Assembly: GCA_002359185.1 (NCBI GenBank)
Contig: DEML01000097.1
Location: forward strand, 25,352-46,960
Reading direction: 5' to 3'
Origin: Planctomycetaceae bacterium UBA2671
GTDB taxonomy: Bacteria; Planctomycetota; Planctomycetia; Planctomycetales; Planctomycetaceae
Length of the DNA: 21,609 nucleotides
The translations under genes were made by a program, and so were the position numbers. The notes under the pieces are model-generated. The model ran no database searches, was not told the origin of the DNA, and saw nothing but the letters and a program-made list of their open reading frames with translations. Each line of letters opens with the position of its first letter. Position 1 is the first letter of the stretch. Positions 6,894 to 14,732 of the stretch are shown one piece after another.

Positions 6894-8921
6894 ATGCAAC
6901 CGTTCGCAGTAGCTGCCATGAATGTGACCCGTCGACTCTTGAACAGAGGGCGTCATGCCTTATGTCAGTCGATGGGAGAACTGCTCCAGAAATCATTCGG
7001 TCGATCCTCTGGTCTGAAAAGTGGCCTGGTCGCGATGACGGTTTGTCTGGGGGCATTTCAATCTGCTCAGGCTCAGTCCGAGTATCCTGAAGCAGGACGT
7101 GGAAACACATTCCATGTCGTTTCCAACCGTAATGAAATGATTCTGACCGAACGTTTCGCCCGCATCGTTGAACTGGATAGCCGCATTACACGTGTCGATG
7201 GATTTGATCCGGCAATTCTTTCGGTTCAAGCTCTTACGCCGCATCGCATCCGTCTGCAAGCAGCCGCTTCAGGTGTCACGACACTGATTCTTGTCGACGA
7301 ATTCGACAAGACTTACGAAATCGAAGTGTTTGTCGAAGGGGATGTCCGGCATCTGCAATCCTACATCAATCGCTTCTTCCCTGACTCTTCAGTGACCGCT
7401 GTCAAAGTGAAAGACAGCATTGTGTTGCGAGGAGTCGTATCAGATCCTTCACACATCTCACAAATTACGGAAGTGGCTGAGGAATTTTATCCGAAAGTGA
7501 TTAACCATATGCAGTTTGGAGCCGCCAATCAGGTGCGGTTGCAGGTGCGCATTATGGAAGCTCAACGTTCACGTATTCGTCAACTCGGGTTCAACTGGTC
7601 GTTGTTGACAGGCAGCGGGTATGTCTCCAGTAATCCAGGTAGTTTGGGATCACCTACTAGCGTTACACTCGACAATGCTGCTGGTAACTCTCTGATTCAT
7701 GGTGGCGCCAGTCTGTCAGATGCCTCGATCAGTTTCGGACTTGTCGGCTCGGGTGGAATCTTCCGTGGCTTCCTCGAAGCTCTCAAGCAGGAAGGTCTGC
7801 TGAGAATTCTGGTAGAAACGTCCGTGGTTGCCGACAGTGGTCGACCAGCTTCGCTGCTGTCCGGTGGTGAATTTCCGATTCTTGTGCCTCAGGCGTTGGG
7901 AACTCTCTCGGTCGAATGGCGAGAGTTTGGCGTGAAACTGGAAGCAGTGCCGATTGTATTAGGACAAGGCCAGGTCATTCTGGAAATCGCACCTGAATTC
8001 AGCGAACGGGACTTCGCCAATGCCGCGACTTTGAACAACACAACAATACCGGCCATCACAACACGACGAGCCAATACACAGGTCCGCATGAAGTTCGGTC
8101 AAACATTGATGATTGGCGGATTGATTGCTACCCGGTACACAGCCGAGACAGACAAAGTCCCCTTCCTGGGTGAACTTCCTGGAATTGGGGCCGCATTCCG
8201 ACGTGTCCGTTATGATGAAAATGAAACGGAACTGATCATTCTGGTCACTCCAGAATACGTCGCACCTCTGGATCCGTGTCAGGTTCCTGAAGGTGGTCCG
8301 GGAGCGTTCTCCGACATTCCGACAGATCGTGAACTGTATCGCCAGGGCATCATGGAAGTCCCCAACTACGGTGGACCAACTCCTCCTGGTTTCGGTCCTG
8401 AAGCGATGATCTATGACCATCACGGTGGAAGCGGATATTGTCCACCGAGTGGTGGATACGAAATGCTCGCTCCTCATTCCATGGGACATCCCCCACAGCA
8501 GATGATGCTGGAAGAGGGAGAGCATTTAATTCCGCCATCCGACTCGAAGAGAGCTGTGCCTTATGTTCCGGAATCGATGCCGTATCCTTCATCAGGCACT
8601 TCCGCTGAGCCGATGCCACTATTACCACTGCCAGGAGAACCTTCTCAGCCGATGGATCTGGATTCCTCAATTCCGGCAGTTCCCAAGTTGCCACCAGCCA
8701 TGCCGACCACTCAGTTGAATTCTGATGAGGACATCTGGGCTCCCGCTCGAGGACGCAGCAATGTTCAACTGACTGAAGGCTATGAATCACCACTGAGAGA
8801 AACAAACGCAGAATATGCAGTTCACGAATCCAAGTCGGAAACTCAAGCTCCACCCGCGTTGATTGCTCCTAAAAAGCAAAGTTCCGGGAAAGAATCACAG
8901 GTTTCGGCTCCGAATCCATAA
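6894..8921 (+). CDS. cpaC: Tad secretin CpaC/RcpA
   Basis: Seen: 675 residues. A long basic N-terminus is followed by a signal segment ending SAQA (cleavage near 60). The pilus-formation N-terminal domain lies at about 70-150, a BON-like segment at about 152-205 (VKVKDSIVLRGVVSDPSHI), and the secretin domain at about 215-460. That domain includes RLQVRIMEAQRSRIRQLGFNW and the conserved VPFLGELPGIGAAFR around 422. The 200-residue tail is Pro/Gly/Met-rich and low in complexity, longer than usual for CpaC. Role: a multimeric outer-membrane channel through which the Flp pilus emerges. An ACGGAG ribosome site precedes the ATG; Met9 is a possible alternative start. Placed between cpaB and cpaE as in other Tad loci. 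Confidence 0.9.
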   Translation: MQPFAVAAMNVTRRLLNRGRHALCQSMGELLQKSFGRSSGLKSGLVAMTVCLGAFQSAQAQSEYPEAGRGNTFHVVSNRNEMILTERFARIVELDSRITRVDGFDPAILSVQALTPHRIRLQAAASGVTTLILVDEFDKTYEIEVFVEGDVRHLQSYINRFFPDSSVTAVKVKDSIVLRGVVSDPSHISQITEVAEEFYPKVINHMQFGAANQVRLQVRIMEAQRSRIRQLGFNWSLLTGSGYVSSNPGSLGSPTSVTLDNAAGNSLIHGGASLSDASISFGLVGSGGIFRGFLEALKQEGLLRILVETSVVADSGRPASLLSGGEFPILVPQALGTLSVEWREFGVKLEAVPIVLGQGQVILEIAPEFSERDFANAATLNNTTIPAITTRRANTQVRMKFGQTLMIGGLIATRYTAETDKVPFLGELPGIGAAFRRVRYDENETELIILVTPEYVAPLDPCQVPEGGPGAFSDIPTDRELYRQGIMEVPNYGGPTPPGFGPEAMIYDHHGGSGYCPPSGGYEMLAPHSMGHPPQQMMLEEGEHLIPPSDSKRAVPYVPESMPYPSSGTSAEPMPLLPLPGEPSQPMDLDSSIPAVPKLPPAMPTTQLNSDEDIWAPARGRSNVQLTEGYESPLRETNAEYAVHESKSETQAPPALIAPKKQSSGKESQVSAPNP

Positions 8922-9048
8922 TCTGAATTTGAGTAGGTTCTCTATATAGAATGGCCTCAAGGCCTGGAATGCAGGAACTGACAGGTACTCGAAAAGGTCC
9001 AACACGCTCAAAAATCAGACACCGAATTGCCCAGGAAGTGAGTGAATT

Positions 9049-10245
9049 ATGAAGAGGGTTTTACGACTCGCGGTCGTCGACCCGCACGATGTGACACGAG
9101 CCCAACTCAAAAATTTGATGCTGGGTGTGGACACTGTGTGGCTTGAAGCGGAATGCTCCCGCTACGAGTTCTTCATGGACGTAGCCCTGCAGACGATTCC
9201 CGACATTGCCCTGGTCGCCGTCGATGCGAATCGACAAGCCGCTCTCGATTTGATCGCCAAAATTCGTCAACAATTGCCCAATTGCTCTATTCTGGTCGCC
9301 AGTACATCACAGGATGGCCCGCTGATTCTGCAGGCCATGCGGAATGGAGCCCAGGAGTTTTTGAGTATCCCGCTGGAACTCGAAGACTTCATGTCTGCAT
9401 TGGATCGAGTCCGTCATGCGAATGCATCCGGAGATGGTGAAGGTGAAGTTCGCGATTCTCAGGTGTTGACCGTAGCCGGGGTCAATGGAGGTGTCGGTTC
9501 GACTTCGGTCGCTGTCAATCTTGCTTCCGTTCTGGCGCAGGATAAACACAATACCGTCGCGCTGATCGACCTCGATCTCGCACTGGGCGATGCCGACGTC
9601 TGGCTCGATATCATTCCCGATTACACGATTCAGGATGTCGCTGAGAATATCACCCGCATCGACTATTCACTCCTCAAACGCTCATTGACCAAACACGAAA
9701 GCGGCTTGTTTCTGCTGCCGCGTCCGGTCAACCTGGATGGTGAGTTTCACTTGGGAGCTGATGACTTCCGCCGTGTGATTGGCCTGCTCAAAGCGACATT
9801 TACACACCTCGTGATTGATGTGAGTAAATCCTACAGTCCCCTCGAGATGGCAGCCATCTCCTCATCAGATTCCACACTCCTGATCACTCAACTCGACTTA
9901 CCCTGCCTGAGAAATGTGGTCCGGCTGATACATTATTTCGAACAATTCGAAACGCTGTCAGAAAAACTCAAAGTCGTTTTGAATCGCTCGGGCCTGAACG
10001 ACATGCAAATCAGTCTCAAGAAAGCTCTGGAGATTATTGGTCGAGATATCTACTGGAAAATTCCCAACGACTACGGCACCATGGTCGAATCCCGCAACAA
10101 CGGCGTCCCGTTGATTCTTCAGGCTCCAAAAACGAAACTGACAAAATCTTATATTGATTTGGCCAATGAGTTGTCCGAATCAAAAATCGAGTCTCAGGAA
10201 GAGGCTCCTACCAAAAAGAAACTGTTTAGTTTTTTGAGTCGATAA
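9049..10245 (+). CDS. cpaE: CpaE/TadZ: receiver-like domain plus ParA/MinD-like ATPase domain
   Basis: Seen: 398 residues. Residues 1-125 form a response-regulator-like fold (LRLAVVDPHDVTR start, GAQEFLSIPLE near the end). Residues about 137-375 are ParA/MinD-like: the P-loop position reads VNGGVGSTSVAVNLA (145 onward), then ALIDLDLALGDADVWLD and HLVIDVS. Both lysines of the deviant Walker A (KGGVGKT) are replaced, by Asn146 and Ser151. Role: TadZ/CpaE proteins position the Tad apparatus at the pole or membrane and often have atypical ATPase sites. It is the last Tad gene here; cpaF, tadB and tadC do not follow. A clear ribosome site is not obvious, the nearest purine run being AGGAAG about ten bases upstream. 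Confidence 0.88.
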   Translation: MKRVLRLAVVDPHDVTRAQLKNLMLGVDTVWLEAECSRYEFFMDVALQTIPDIALVAVDANRQAALDLIAKIRQQLPNCSILVASTSQDGPLILQAMRNGAQEFLSIPLELEDFMSALDRVRHANASGDGEGEVRDSQVLTVAGVNGGVGSTSVAVNLASVLAQDKHNTVALIDLDLALGDADVWLDIIPDYTIQDVAENITRIDYSLLKRSLTKHESGLFLLPRPVNLDGEFHLGADDFRRVIGLLKATFTHLVIDVSKSYSPLEMAAISSSDSTLLITQLDLPCLRNVVRLIHYFEQFETLSEKLKVVLNRSGLNDMQISLKKALEIIGRDIYWKIPNDYGTMVESRNNGVPLILQAPKTKLTKSYIDLANELSESKIESQEEAPTKKKLFSFLSR

Positions 10246-10260
10246 TTTTATACGCATTTA

Positions 10261-10315
10261 CAAGCACGAAGCGCAAGCGAGTGTGTGAGTTACACGTCTA
10301 TTTACACACTCGCTT
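10261..10315. repeat. CAAGCACGAAGCGCAAG... repeat, copy 1, with inverted partner
   Basis: Positions 10261-10286 are identical to the reverse complement of 13512-13537 and match 13470-13495 with one difference. Within the copy, AAGCGAGTGTGT (10275-10286) pairs with ACACACTCGCTT (10304-10315), so a truncated second arm is present. Confidence 0.8.
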
Positions 10316-10351
10316 ACTGATTAATAAAGTATTGCAAATTCGAATAAATCA

Positions 10352-10555
10352 TAACCCGACGCGTCAGCGAGGGGCCCGTGTGGAATTGTTCATCTGCTGG
10401 ATTTGGTCTTTGGCAATCCGATTAAACGAATCGATAAGCAACCAGCGTTTATGCTTCAGAGGTCAGTTATTCACGTAAAAAACAGTAAACAACAGGTTCT
10501 AGAGTTTAACCGAATTGTTAATCGGAAGCCGTCCCCTCGCTGACGCGTCGGGTTA
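10352..10555. repeat. 204-base element with perfect 23-base terminal inverted repeats
   Basis: TAACCCGACGCGTCAGCGAG (first 20 bases of the arm at 10352-10374) is exactly inverted at 10533-10555. An inner inverted pair, CCGATTAA (10418-10425) and TTAATCGG (10518-10525), is also present. The arm translates as the NPTRQRG artefact that recurs in planctomycete genomes. The architecture is MITE-like, but no clear target-site duplication is visible and the interior encodes nothing recognisable. Confidence 0.75.
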
Positions 10556-10665
10556 AGATGCTCTCGAAATTTCATACGCTGATTTCTCATTCGTTTTGAA
10601 TTCTAGCGTTTTGCAAAACTTCAATGATTATTCAGACTTAAGATGAAATTCACCATCGATGTCAT

Positions 10666-10683
10666 GGTGCGTCAGGACGCACC
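10666..10683. repeat. palindrome GGTGCGTCAGGACGCACC, copy 1
   Basis: Eight-base arms surround a central AG, and CCTAC context follows. An identical copy lies at 21589-21606, also followed by CTA. It is a dispersed palindrome with no gene association visible. Confidence 0.75.
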
Positions 10684-10695
10684 CTACTACTCCGT

Positions 10696-10730
10696 AAAAA
10701 AAGCCGCCTCACGTATGAGACGGCTCTTTT
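10696..10730 (-). terminator. intrinsic terminator of rpsD, probably bidirectional
   Basis: AGCCG/CGGCT and CTCA/TGAG pair around the loop CGTA with one internal mismatch. On the minus strand the stem is followed by seven T, 19 bases past the rpsD stop. On the plus strand it is followed by CTTTTATT, so it may also stop readthrough from the cpa genes. Confidence 0.85.
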
Positions 10731-10748
10731 ATTATTCAGCGTGATCGA

Positions 10749-11357
10749 TTATCGGCTCAGGAAGGCGACGACCTGGTTCACATCGACTGGCAGGCTGACA
10801 TCTGCGTAAGTCGGGAGTGAAGTGACGACGGCTCTGAGTTCTTTATCGTCGAAAGAAATCCAGTCGCAGGTTTCTGAAGAATGATTGTCGACGATATCGC
10901 GGTAAGCCTTCTGCAGGTTCGGGCGATTTCGCAGAGTGATCACATCTCCGGGACGAACCATGATGGATGGTTTGTTGACCTTCCGTCCATTCAACTGGAA
11001 GTGACCATGAACGATTCCCTGTCGAGCCTGAGGACGGGTTCCTGTAAACCCGGCCCGGCGGACCACATTGTCCAGACGACATTCGCAAATGACCAGCAGG
11101 TTTTCCCCGGTGTTCCCTTTGCGACGACGACCTTCGGCGAAGTACTTGCGTAACTGACGCTCCCGAAAACCGTAGTAAAATTTGATCTTCTGTTTTTCTG
11201 TCAGAGCCAGTCCATAAATGGTTGGCTTTTTGCGGCGAGAGTGCATTCCTGGTGGCACATTTCGCTTTTCAAACGCACGCAATGCGCCTGCATTTTCAAA
11301 GACCGCAGCTCCTAATCGGCGATTAATTCGAGCTTTCGCTCCTGTATAATGCCCCAT
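10749..11357 (-). CDS. rpsD: 30S ribosomal protein S4
   Basis: Seen: 202 residues from the ATG at 11357, preceded by GAGGAG at ideal spacing. An upstream in-frame ATG at 11414 would add 19 residues unlike S4 and is rejected. The start MGHYTGAKARINRRLG is typical of zinc-free S4. The S4 RNA-binding domain spans about 90-155 (CRLDNVVRRAGF, LNGRKVNKPS, RPGDVITLR). Role: a primary 16S rRNA binding protein that nucleates the 30S body; in several bacteria it also represses its own mRNA. It stands alone here, away from the usual rpsM-rpsK-rpoA cluster. The leader has two hairpins (see 11405-11452) and a strong terminator follows. Assignment is secure. Confidence 0.97.
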   Translation of the reverse strand: MGHYTGAKARINRRLGAAVFENAGALRAFEKRNVPPGMHSRRKKPTIYGLALTEKQKIKFYYGFRERQLRKYFAEGRRRKGNTGENLLVICECRLDNVVRRAGFTGTRPQARQGIVHGHFQLNGRKVNKPSIMVRPGDVITLRNRPNLQKAYRDIVDNHSSETCDWISFDDKELRAVVTSLPTYADVSLPVDVNQVVAFLSR

Positions 11358-11803
11358 CTGTTCTCCTCGGTAATTGTTGAACCTGATTGTCAACTGGACG
11401 ATGCGACTGAACATTCAGTCATTAAACGTCAGTAGGATGACACCAGTCATCCGTGAAATAAATAACGCTCTCTCAATAAAATTGAGGGACATTGCAGCCT
11501 GAGCAGCAGGCGCAAAGGAAGCGTTTCCCCGGTGGGGAAGAGAGGAATCATCTTCAAATCCGAATAAAACGTCAACCTTCCAGGGCTGATTCCCTTGATA
11601 ATCGTCGAAAATACTAACCCAAAGTGCAAACGAGTGTGTGAATTGGGTTATTCGTGGATTCCCTTTCAAAAATGGTTTTTTCGTCGCACTGCGGCGGGTA
11701 GAATCTTGTATTTCAACGACTGACAACCAGAATCCTTCCATCAGGCACTGATTTTCCTGATTCTCGAAGCCAAAGCCTGCCTGTAAATTTGAATACAAAC
11801 ATT
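11358..11803. other. divergent gap between rpsD and the SCO-DUF420 gene
   Basis: No gene is supported; a 127-codon minus-strand frame (11415-11798) has no recognisable features. Besides the rpsD leader hairpins it holds TTCCCC-GGT-GGGGAA (11525-11539). It also holds TAACCCAA/TTGGGTTA (11615-11622 and 11643-11650), which encloses a diverged copy (about 11624-11641) of the GCGCAAGCGAGTGTGTGA repeat. Promoters for both genes must lie here, but no convincing hexamer pair was found. Confidence 0.55.
11405..11452 (-). promoter_or_regulatory. two adjacent hairpins in the rpsD leader
   Basis: GACTGA-ACAT-TCAGTC (11405-11420) and GGATGAC-ACCA-GTCATCC (11435-11452) are perfect stems of 6 and 7 pairs with four-base loops, 48 and 78 bases upstream of the rpsD start. 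They could form a structured 5' leader for S4 autoregulation. That role is inferred and no known S4 leader motif was matched. Confidence 0.35.
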
Positions 11804-13111
11804 ATGCCTGAAAATGAGCACTTAAATCCAAATCCTCCTGCTCCCCTGCGCTCCTATGCCATGCAGCGAACTATTGGTGGCATTCTCTGGCTTAATGTTT
11901 TTGTGGCAATTCTTGTCATGCTGGGAACCACCCCCAAGTCGCAGGAGCAGCAACCGGCCACGAATATCATAATCGAACAACCAGAAATTGATTTGGTTGA
12001 GCGGGAGGTTGCCGACTTTTCATTGACGGAACGCAGCACTGAGACCATCACCAAGCAGGATCTGCTCGGCAAACCCTGGGTCGTGAATTTCATCTTCACA
12101 AAATGTGTGATGTCCTGCCCCACCAATACCAAAGCGATGATGGAACTGGCAGAGAAGTGTAAGGGTACCGGTGTTCGCTTCGTTACAATCACGGTCGACC
12201 CCGAACGGGATACTCCCGAACAGTTAAAAGGTTATGCGGAAATTTACGATGCCGACCCCGAACAATGGCTGTTTTTGACGGGAGATAAAGCGGAGATCCA
12301 TCGCTTAATCCGAGAAAGCTTTCTGCAGATTGTCGAAGAACGCGAGGGAGATGACCGCCTGCTCGGCTACGAATTTGCCCATACCGATCGCGTCATGCAT
12401 ATTGATGAGACCGGAAAAATCGTCGGTCAGTATCTGGCAACCGATCCTGTCGAAATGGCGACCTTGGCTCGCGTATTGAAAGGGGAGCGGGAGACGCCCG
12501 AGGACAATAAGTTTCTTGTTCCGAAATCGCTGCCGAACCCTCTGAACATTGAGGCTCCGGAAGCTGGCACTTCTGAAGCAGTGTCTGCAGAAGAGTCTTC
12601 TGAAAACCCAAAAGAAGCGGCTGAAGTTGTCGTCGAGGATTCCGAAGTCGAACCTGCCAAAGAGGTTCCGACCTGGATTACCAATCTGCCAGCCGTGAAT
12701 GCCAGCTTGAATGGGTTGGCCACTCTCTTATTAATGCTCGGATTTGTGCTCATTAAACAAGGGAAAATTCAAGCTCACAAGGCTACCATGCTGACAACAT
12801 TTGGAGTCTCAGTCGTCTTTCTGGGCTGTTATCTCACCTATCATTTTGGCCTGCAGTATTACACGGGAGAAGCTCAGAAGTCGTTCCCCGATCTTGGCTT
12901 CATCCGTCAGGTTTATCTCACCATTCTGATCAGCCATATTATACTGGCCGTTTTTGTGCCTGTTCTGGCAGGGATGACCATCTTTTATGGTTTAACGAAC
13001 CGCATCGAAAAACACCGACGAATCGCCCGCGTCACGTTCCCAATCTGGTTGTATGTCTCCGTGACTGGTGTCATAATCTACCTGATGTTGTACCAGTTAG
13101 CCGGGGTTTGA
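11804..13111 (+). CDS. SCO1/SenC copper chaperone fused to a CtaM/DUF420 membrane domain
   Basis: Seen: 435 residues from the ATG at 11804 (an upstream TTG at 11789 is weaker). A membrane anchor at about 24-41 precedes a thioredoxin-fold SCO domain (about 60-225). It carries the copper-binding pair Cys101/Cys105 in FTKCVMSCPTNT and the distal ligand His193 in FAHTDRVMHID, so all three SCO ligands are present. An acidic Ala/Glu/Ser linker (about 230-285) leads to a DUF420/YozB-like domain (288-435). That part has several membrane helices and His325, His347, His378 and His404 at family-typical places. Known: SCO proteins deliver copper to CuA of cytochrome oxidase, and CtaM (DUF420) is needed for aa3-type oxidase maturation in Firmicutes. 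Inferred: one polypeptide does two assembly steps. It is followed after 42 bases by a small Cys-rich membrane protein. Confidence 0.88.
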   Translation: MPENEHLNPNPPAPLRSYAMQRTIGGILWLNVFVAILVMLGTTPKSQEQQPATNIIIEQPEIDLVEREVADFSLTERSTETITKQDLLGKPWVVNFIFTKCVMSCPTNTKAMMELAEKCKGTGVRFVTITVDPERDTPEQLKGYAEIYDADPEQWLFLTGDKAEIHRLIRESFLQIVEEREGDDRLLGYEFAHTDRVMHIDETGKIVGQYLATDPVEMATLARVLKGERETPEDNKFLVPKSLPNPLNIEAPEAGTSEAVSAEESSENPKEAAEVVVEDSEVEPAKEVPTWITNLPAVNASLNGLATLLLMLGFVLIKQGKIQAHKATMLTTFGVSVVFLGCYLTYHFGLQYYTGEAQKSFPDLGFIRQVYLTILISHIILAVFVPVLAGMTIFYGLTNRIEKHRRIARVTFPIWLYVSVTGVIIYLMLYQLAGV

Positions 13112-13153
13112 AATTGAACCGCCAGGACGCCAAGAGATTTTGAGGAGTCAACA

Positions 13154-13465
13154 ATGAAATGGTTTCGCTACAGTTTGATAATGAGTCTGTTTCTGCTCAT
13201 ATTGATCAGCAGTAGTGAACATTCCATGTGTGAAGCCTGTCCCATGTGCAAGATGGCGACCGAAGATGCTGGGAACAGTTCGCAACCAGCCGCCTATATG
13301 GCCAGCATTCTGACAATGCTGAGCATGCCTTCGATTCTGTTTTCGGTGGTCGGAATTTCTCTGTACCGCATGTCACGACGGGAAGCCGAGATGATTGCTC
13401 AGGATGAAAATCTCAGCGGAAGGCAGTCGGAAACTGTTGACCCCAATTTCACTCAGGACAATTAA
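13154..13465 (+). CDS. small Cys/Met-rich membrane protein downstream of SCO-DUF420
   Basis: Seen: 103 residues with GAGGAG at good spacing before the ATG. A signal-like hydrophobic stretch (about 6-20) is followed by SEHSMCEACPMCKMA, with three cysteines spaced C-x2-C-x2-C (26, 29, 32) plus His and Met. A second hydrophobic segment (about 49-70) precedes a charged cytoplasmic-like tail. It is not a family I can name. The Cys/Met/His cluster would face the outside if the first segment is a cleaved signal, a plausible metal, most likely copper, site. Co-transcription with the upstream chaperone is likely from the 42-base gap and same strand. Function is inferred from context only; a disulfide or haem-related role is possible. 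Confidence 0.75.
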   Translation: MKWFRYSLIMSLFLLILISSSEHSMCEACPMCKMATEDAGNSSQPAAYMASILTMLSMPSILFSVVGISLYRMSRREAEMIAQDENLSGRQSETVDPNFTQDN

Positions 13466-13469
13466 TAGT

Positions 13470-13537
13470 CAAGCACGAAGCGCAAGTGAGTGTGTCCCCG
13501 GATGCGATTGAACACACTCGCTTGCGCTTCGTGCTTG
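13470..13537. repeat. 26-base inverted repeat CAAGCACGAAGCGCAAG..., copies 2 and 3
   Basis: The arms at 13470-13495 and 13512-13537 are complementary at 25 of 26 positions around a 16-base loop, making a very stable hairpin just after the small membrane protein gene. Each arm is essentially the sequence at 10261-10286. No T run follows, so termination would not be of the standard intrinsic type. Confidence 0.85.
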
Positions 13538-13571
13538 TAACCATATCACTTTATCAATTTGAAAATATCCG

Positions 13572-14732
13572 ATGACCGATTCCAATTCCAAGCTGCACTT
13601 TTCCACTCGCGCAATTCATGCTGGCGTCAATAAAGACACCCTTTTCAACAGCTGCACTACGCCCATTTACACATCTTCCACTTACTATTGGAATGATCTG
13701 ACGTCCAACAGCGGTTACGAATACACTCGCGTTGCGAACCCAACTCGCAAGGCACTTGAAGAGAATATTTCGTCTCTCGAAGGAGGCGTGGGAGCCCAAG
13801 CCGTTGCGACGGGGATGGCAGCAATCACTGCGGTGATGCATCTGTTTTCTTCGAATGATCATATCATCACCGGTAACGACATCTACGGCGGCACCTATCG
13901 ACTGTTTGCCGATATCTTCACCAAGATGGGGTTGCGGTTTTCATTTGTTGATATGAGTGATCCCGAAAAAGTCAGAGCGGAAATCTGTAATGAGACAAAA
14001 TGTATCTGGATCGAAACCCCCAGCAACCCGCTGCTCAATCTCGTCGACATCAAAGCGATGACCGACATCGCCAAAGAACATAATCTGCTCACAATAGCCG
14101 ACAACACATTTCTCTCGCCGTACCTGCAGCGTCCCTTTGAACTGGGAGCAGACGTGATTGTGCATTCGACCACGAAATATCTGAATGGGCATTCGGATGT
14201 TGTCGGCGGCTGTATTGTCTCGAACACTCAGGAACTAGCCGATAAAATCGCTTACATCGTCAACGCCCTCGGCTTCGGCTGTTCTCCGTTCGATGCCTTT
14301 CTGGTTCTGCGAGGCATCAAAACTCTCGGCCCACGCATGGAGGCTCATCAGAAAGGGGCGATGGCACTGGCACGGATGCTCGATGGTCATCCCAATGTCG
14401 AAAAAACCTATTTCCCCGGCCTGGAATCGCATCCGCATCATGAACTGGCCAAACGTCAGCAGGATGGCTTCGGAGGCATGGTCAGCTTTGACATCAAAGG
14501 GGGCCGCCCCGCAGCCGAACGGTTATTTGCAAAAGTCAAACTCTTCCAACTGGCCGAATCGTTAGGCGGAATCGAATCGCTCATCGAATACCCCGAAACG
14601 ATGAGCCACGCTTCAATGACCAAAGAAGCCCGTCGAGATGCCGGGATTTCAGAAAGTACGATTCGGATTTCTGTGGGTATTGAACACCCGGAGGATCTGG
14701 TCGCCGATATGAAGCAGGCGTTGGAAGGATGA
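13572..14732 (+). CDS. trans-sulfuration PLP enzyme (cystathionine gamma-synthase/lyase family)
   Basis: Seen: 386 residues, the usual length for the Cys/Met-metabolism PLP family. The phosphate-binding motif is YTRVANPTR (Tyr51, Arg53). Tyr105 in DIYGGTYR would stack on PLP, Asp177 in IADNTF binds the pyridine nitrogen, and Lys202 in HSTTKYLNGHSDVVGG forms the Schiff base. The SLGGIESLIEYP and ESTIRISVGIE segments that line the carboxylate site are intact. Known members make cystathionine from an activated homoserine (MetB), cleave cystathionine (MetC/CGL), or act as sulfhydrylases or methionine gamma-lyase; motifs alone do not separate these, and gamma-synthase or gamma-lyase fits best. The ATG at 13572 lacks a strong ribosome site, but the N-terminus matches the family. 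Monocistronic by context. Confidence 0.9.
   Translation: MTDSNSKLHFSTRAIHAGVNKDTLFNSCTTPIYTSSTYYWNDLTSNSGYEYTRVANPTRKALEENISSLEGGVGAQAVATGMAAITAVMHLFSSNDHIITGNDIYGGTYRLFADIFTKMGLRFSFVDMSDPEKVRAEICNETKCIWIETPSNPLLNLVDIKAMTDIAKEHNLLTIADNTFLSPYLQRPFELGADVIVHSTTKYLNGHSDVVGGCIVSNTQELADKIAYIVNALGFGCSPFDAFLVLRGIKTLGPRMEAHQKGAMALARMLDGHPNVEKTYFPGLESHPHHELAKRQQDGFGGMVSFDIKGGRPAAERLFAKVKLFQLAESLGGIESLIEYPETMSHASMTKEARRDAGISESTIRISVGIEHPEDLVADMKQALEG

Larger units (their letters stand above)
10246..10748. other. repeat-filled convergent gap between cpaE and rpsD
   Basis: There is no credible gene in these 503 bases. The gap contains a 26-base repeat copy (10261-10286) with a 12-bp inverted partner (10304-10315), a 204-base element with 23-base terminal inverted repeats (10352-10555), an 18-base palindrome (10666-10683), and the terminator at 10696-10730. 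An open frame at 10281-10478 runs across these repeats and encodes the NPTRQRG artefact. Confidence 0.65.

Noticed and set aside
10281..10478. 65-codon frame containing NPTRQRGAR
   Set aside because: It crosses the inverted-repeat element; this peptide is a known type of repeat artefact in planctomycete annotations.
11358..11414. 19-residue N-terminal extension of S4
   Set aside because: GAGGAG precedes the ATG at 11357 and the extension is unlike any S4.
11415..11798. 127-codon minus-strand frame upstream of rpsD
   Set aside because: There is no recognisable domain, it covers the rpsD leader hairpins and repeats, and its composition looks non-coding.
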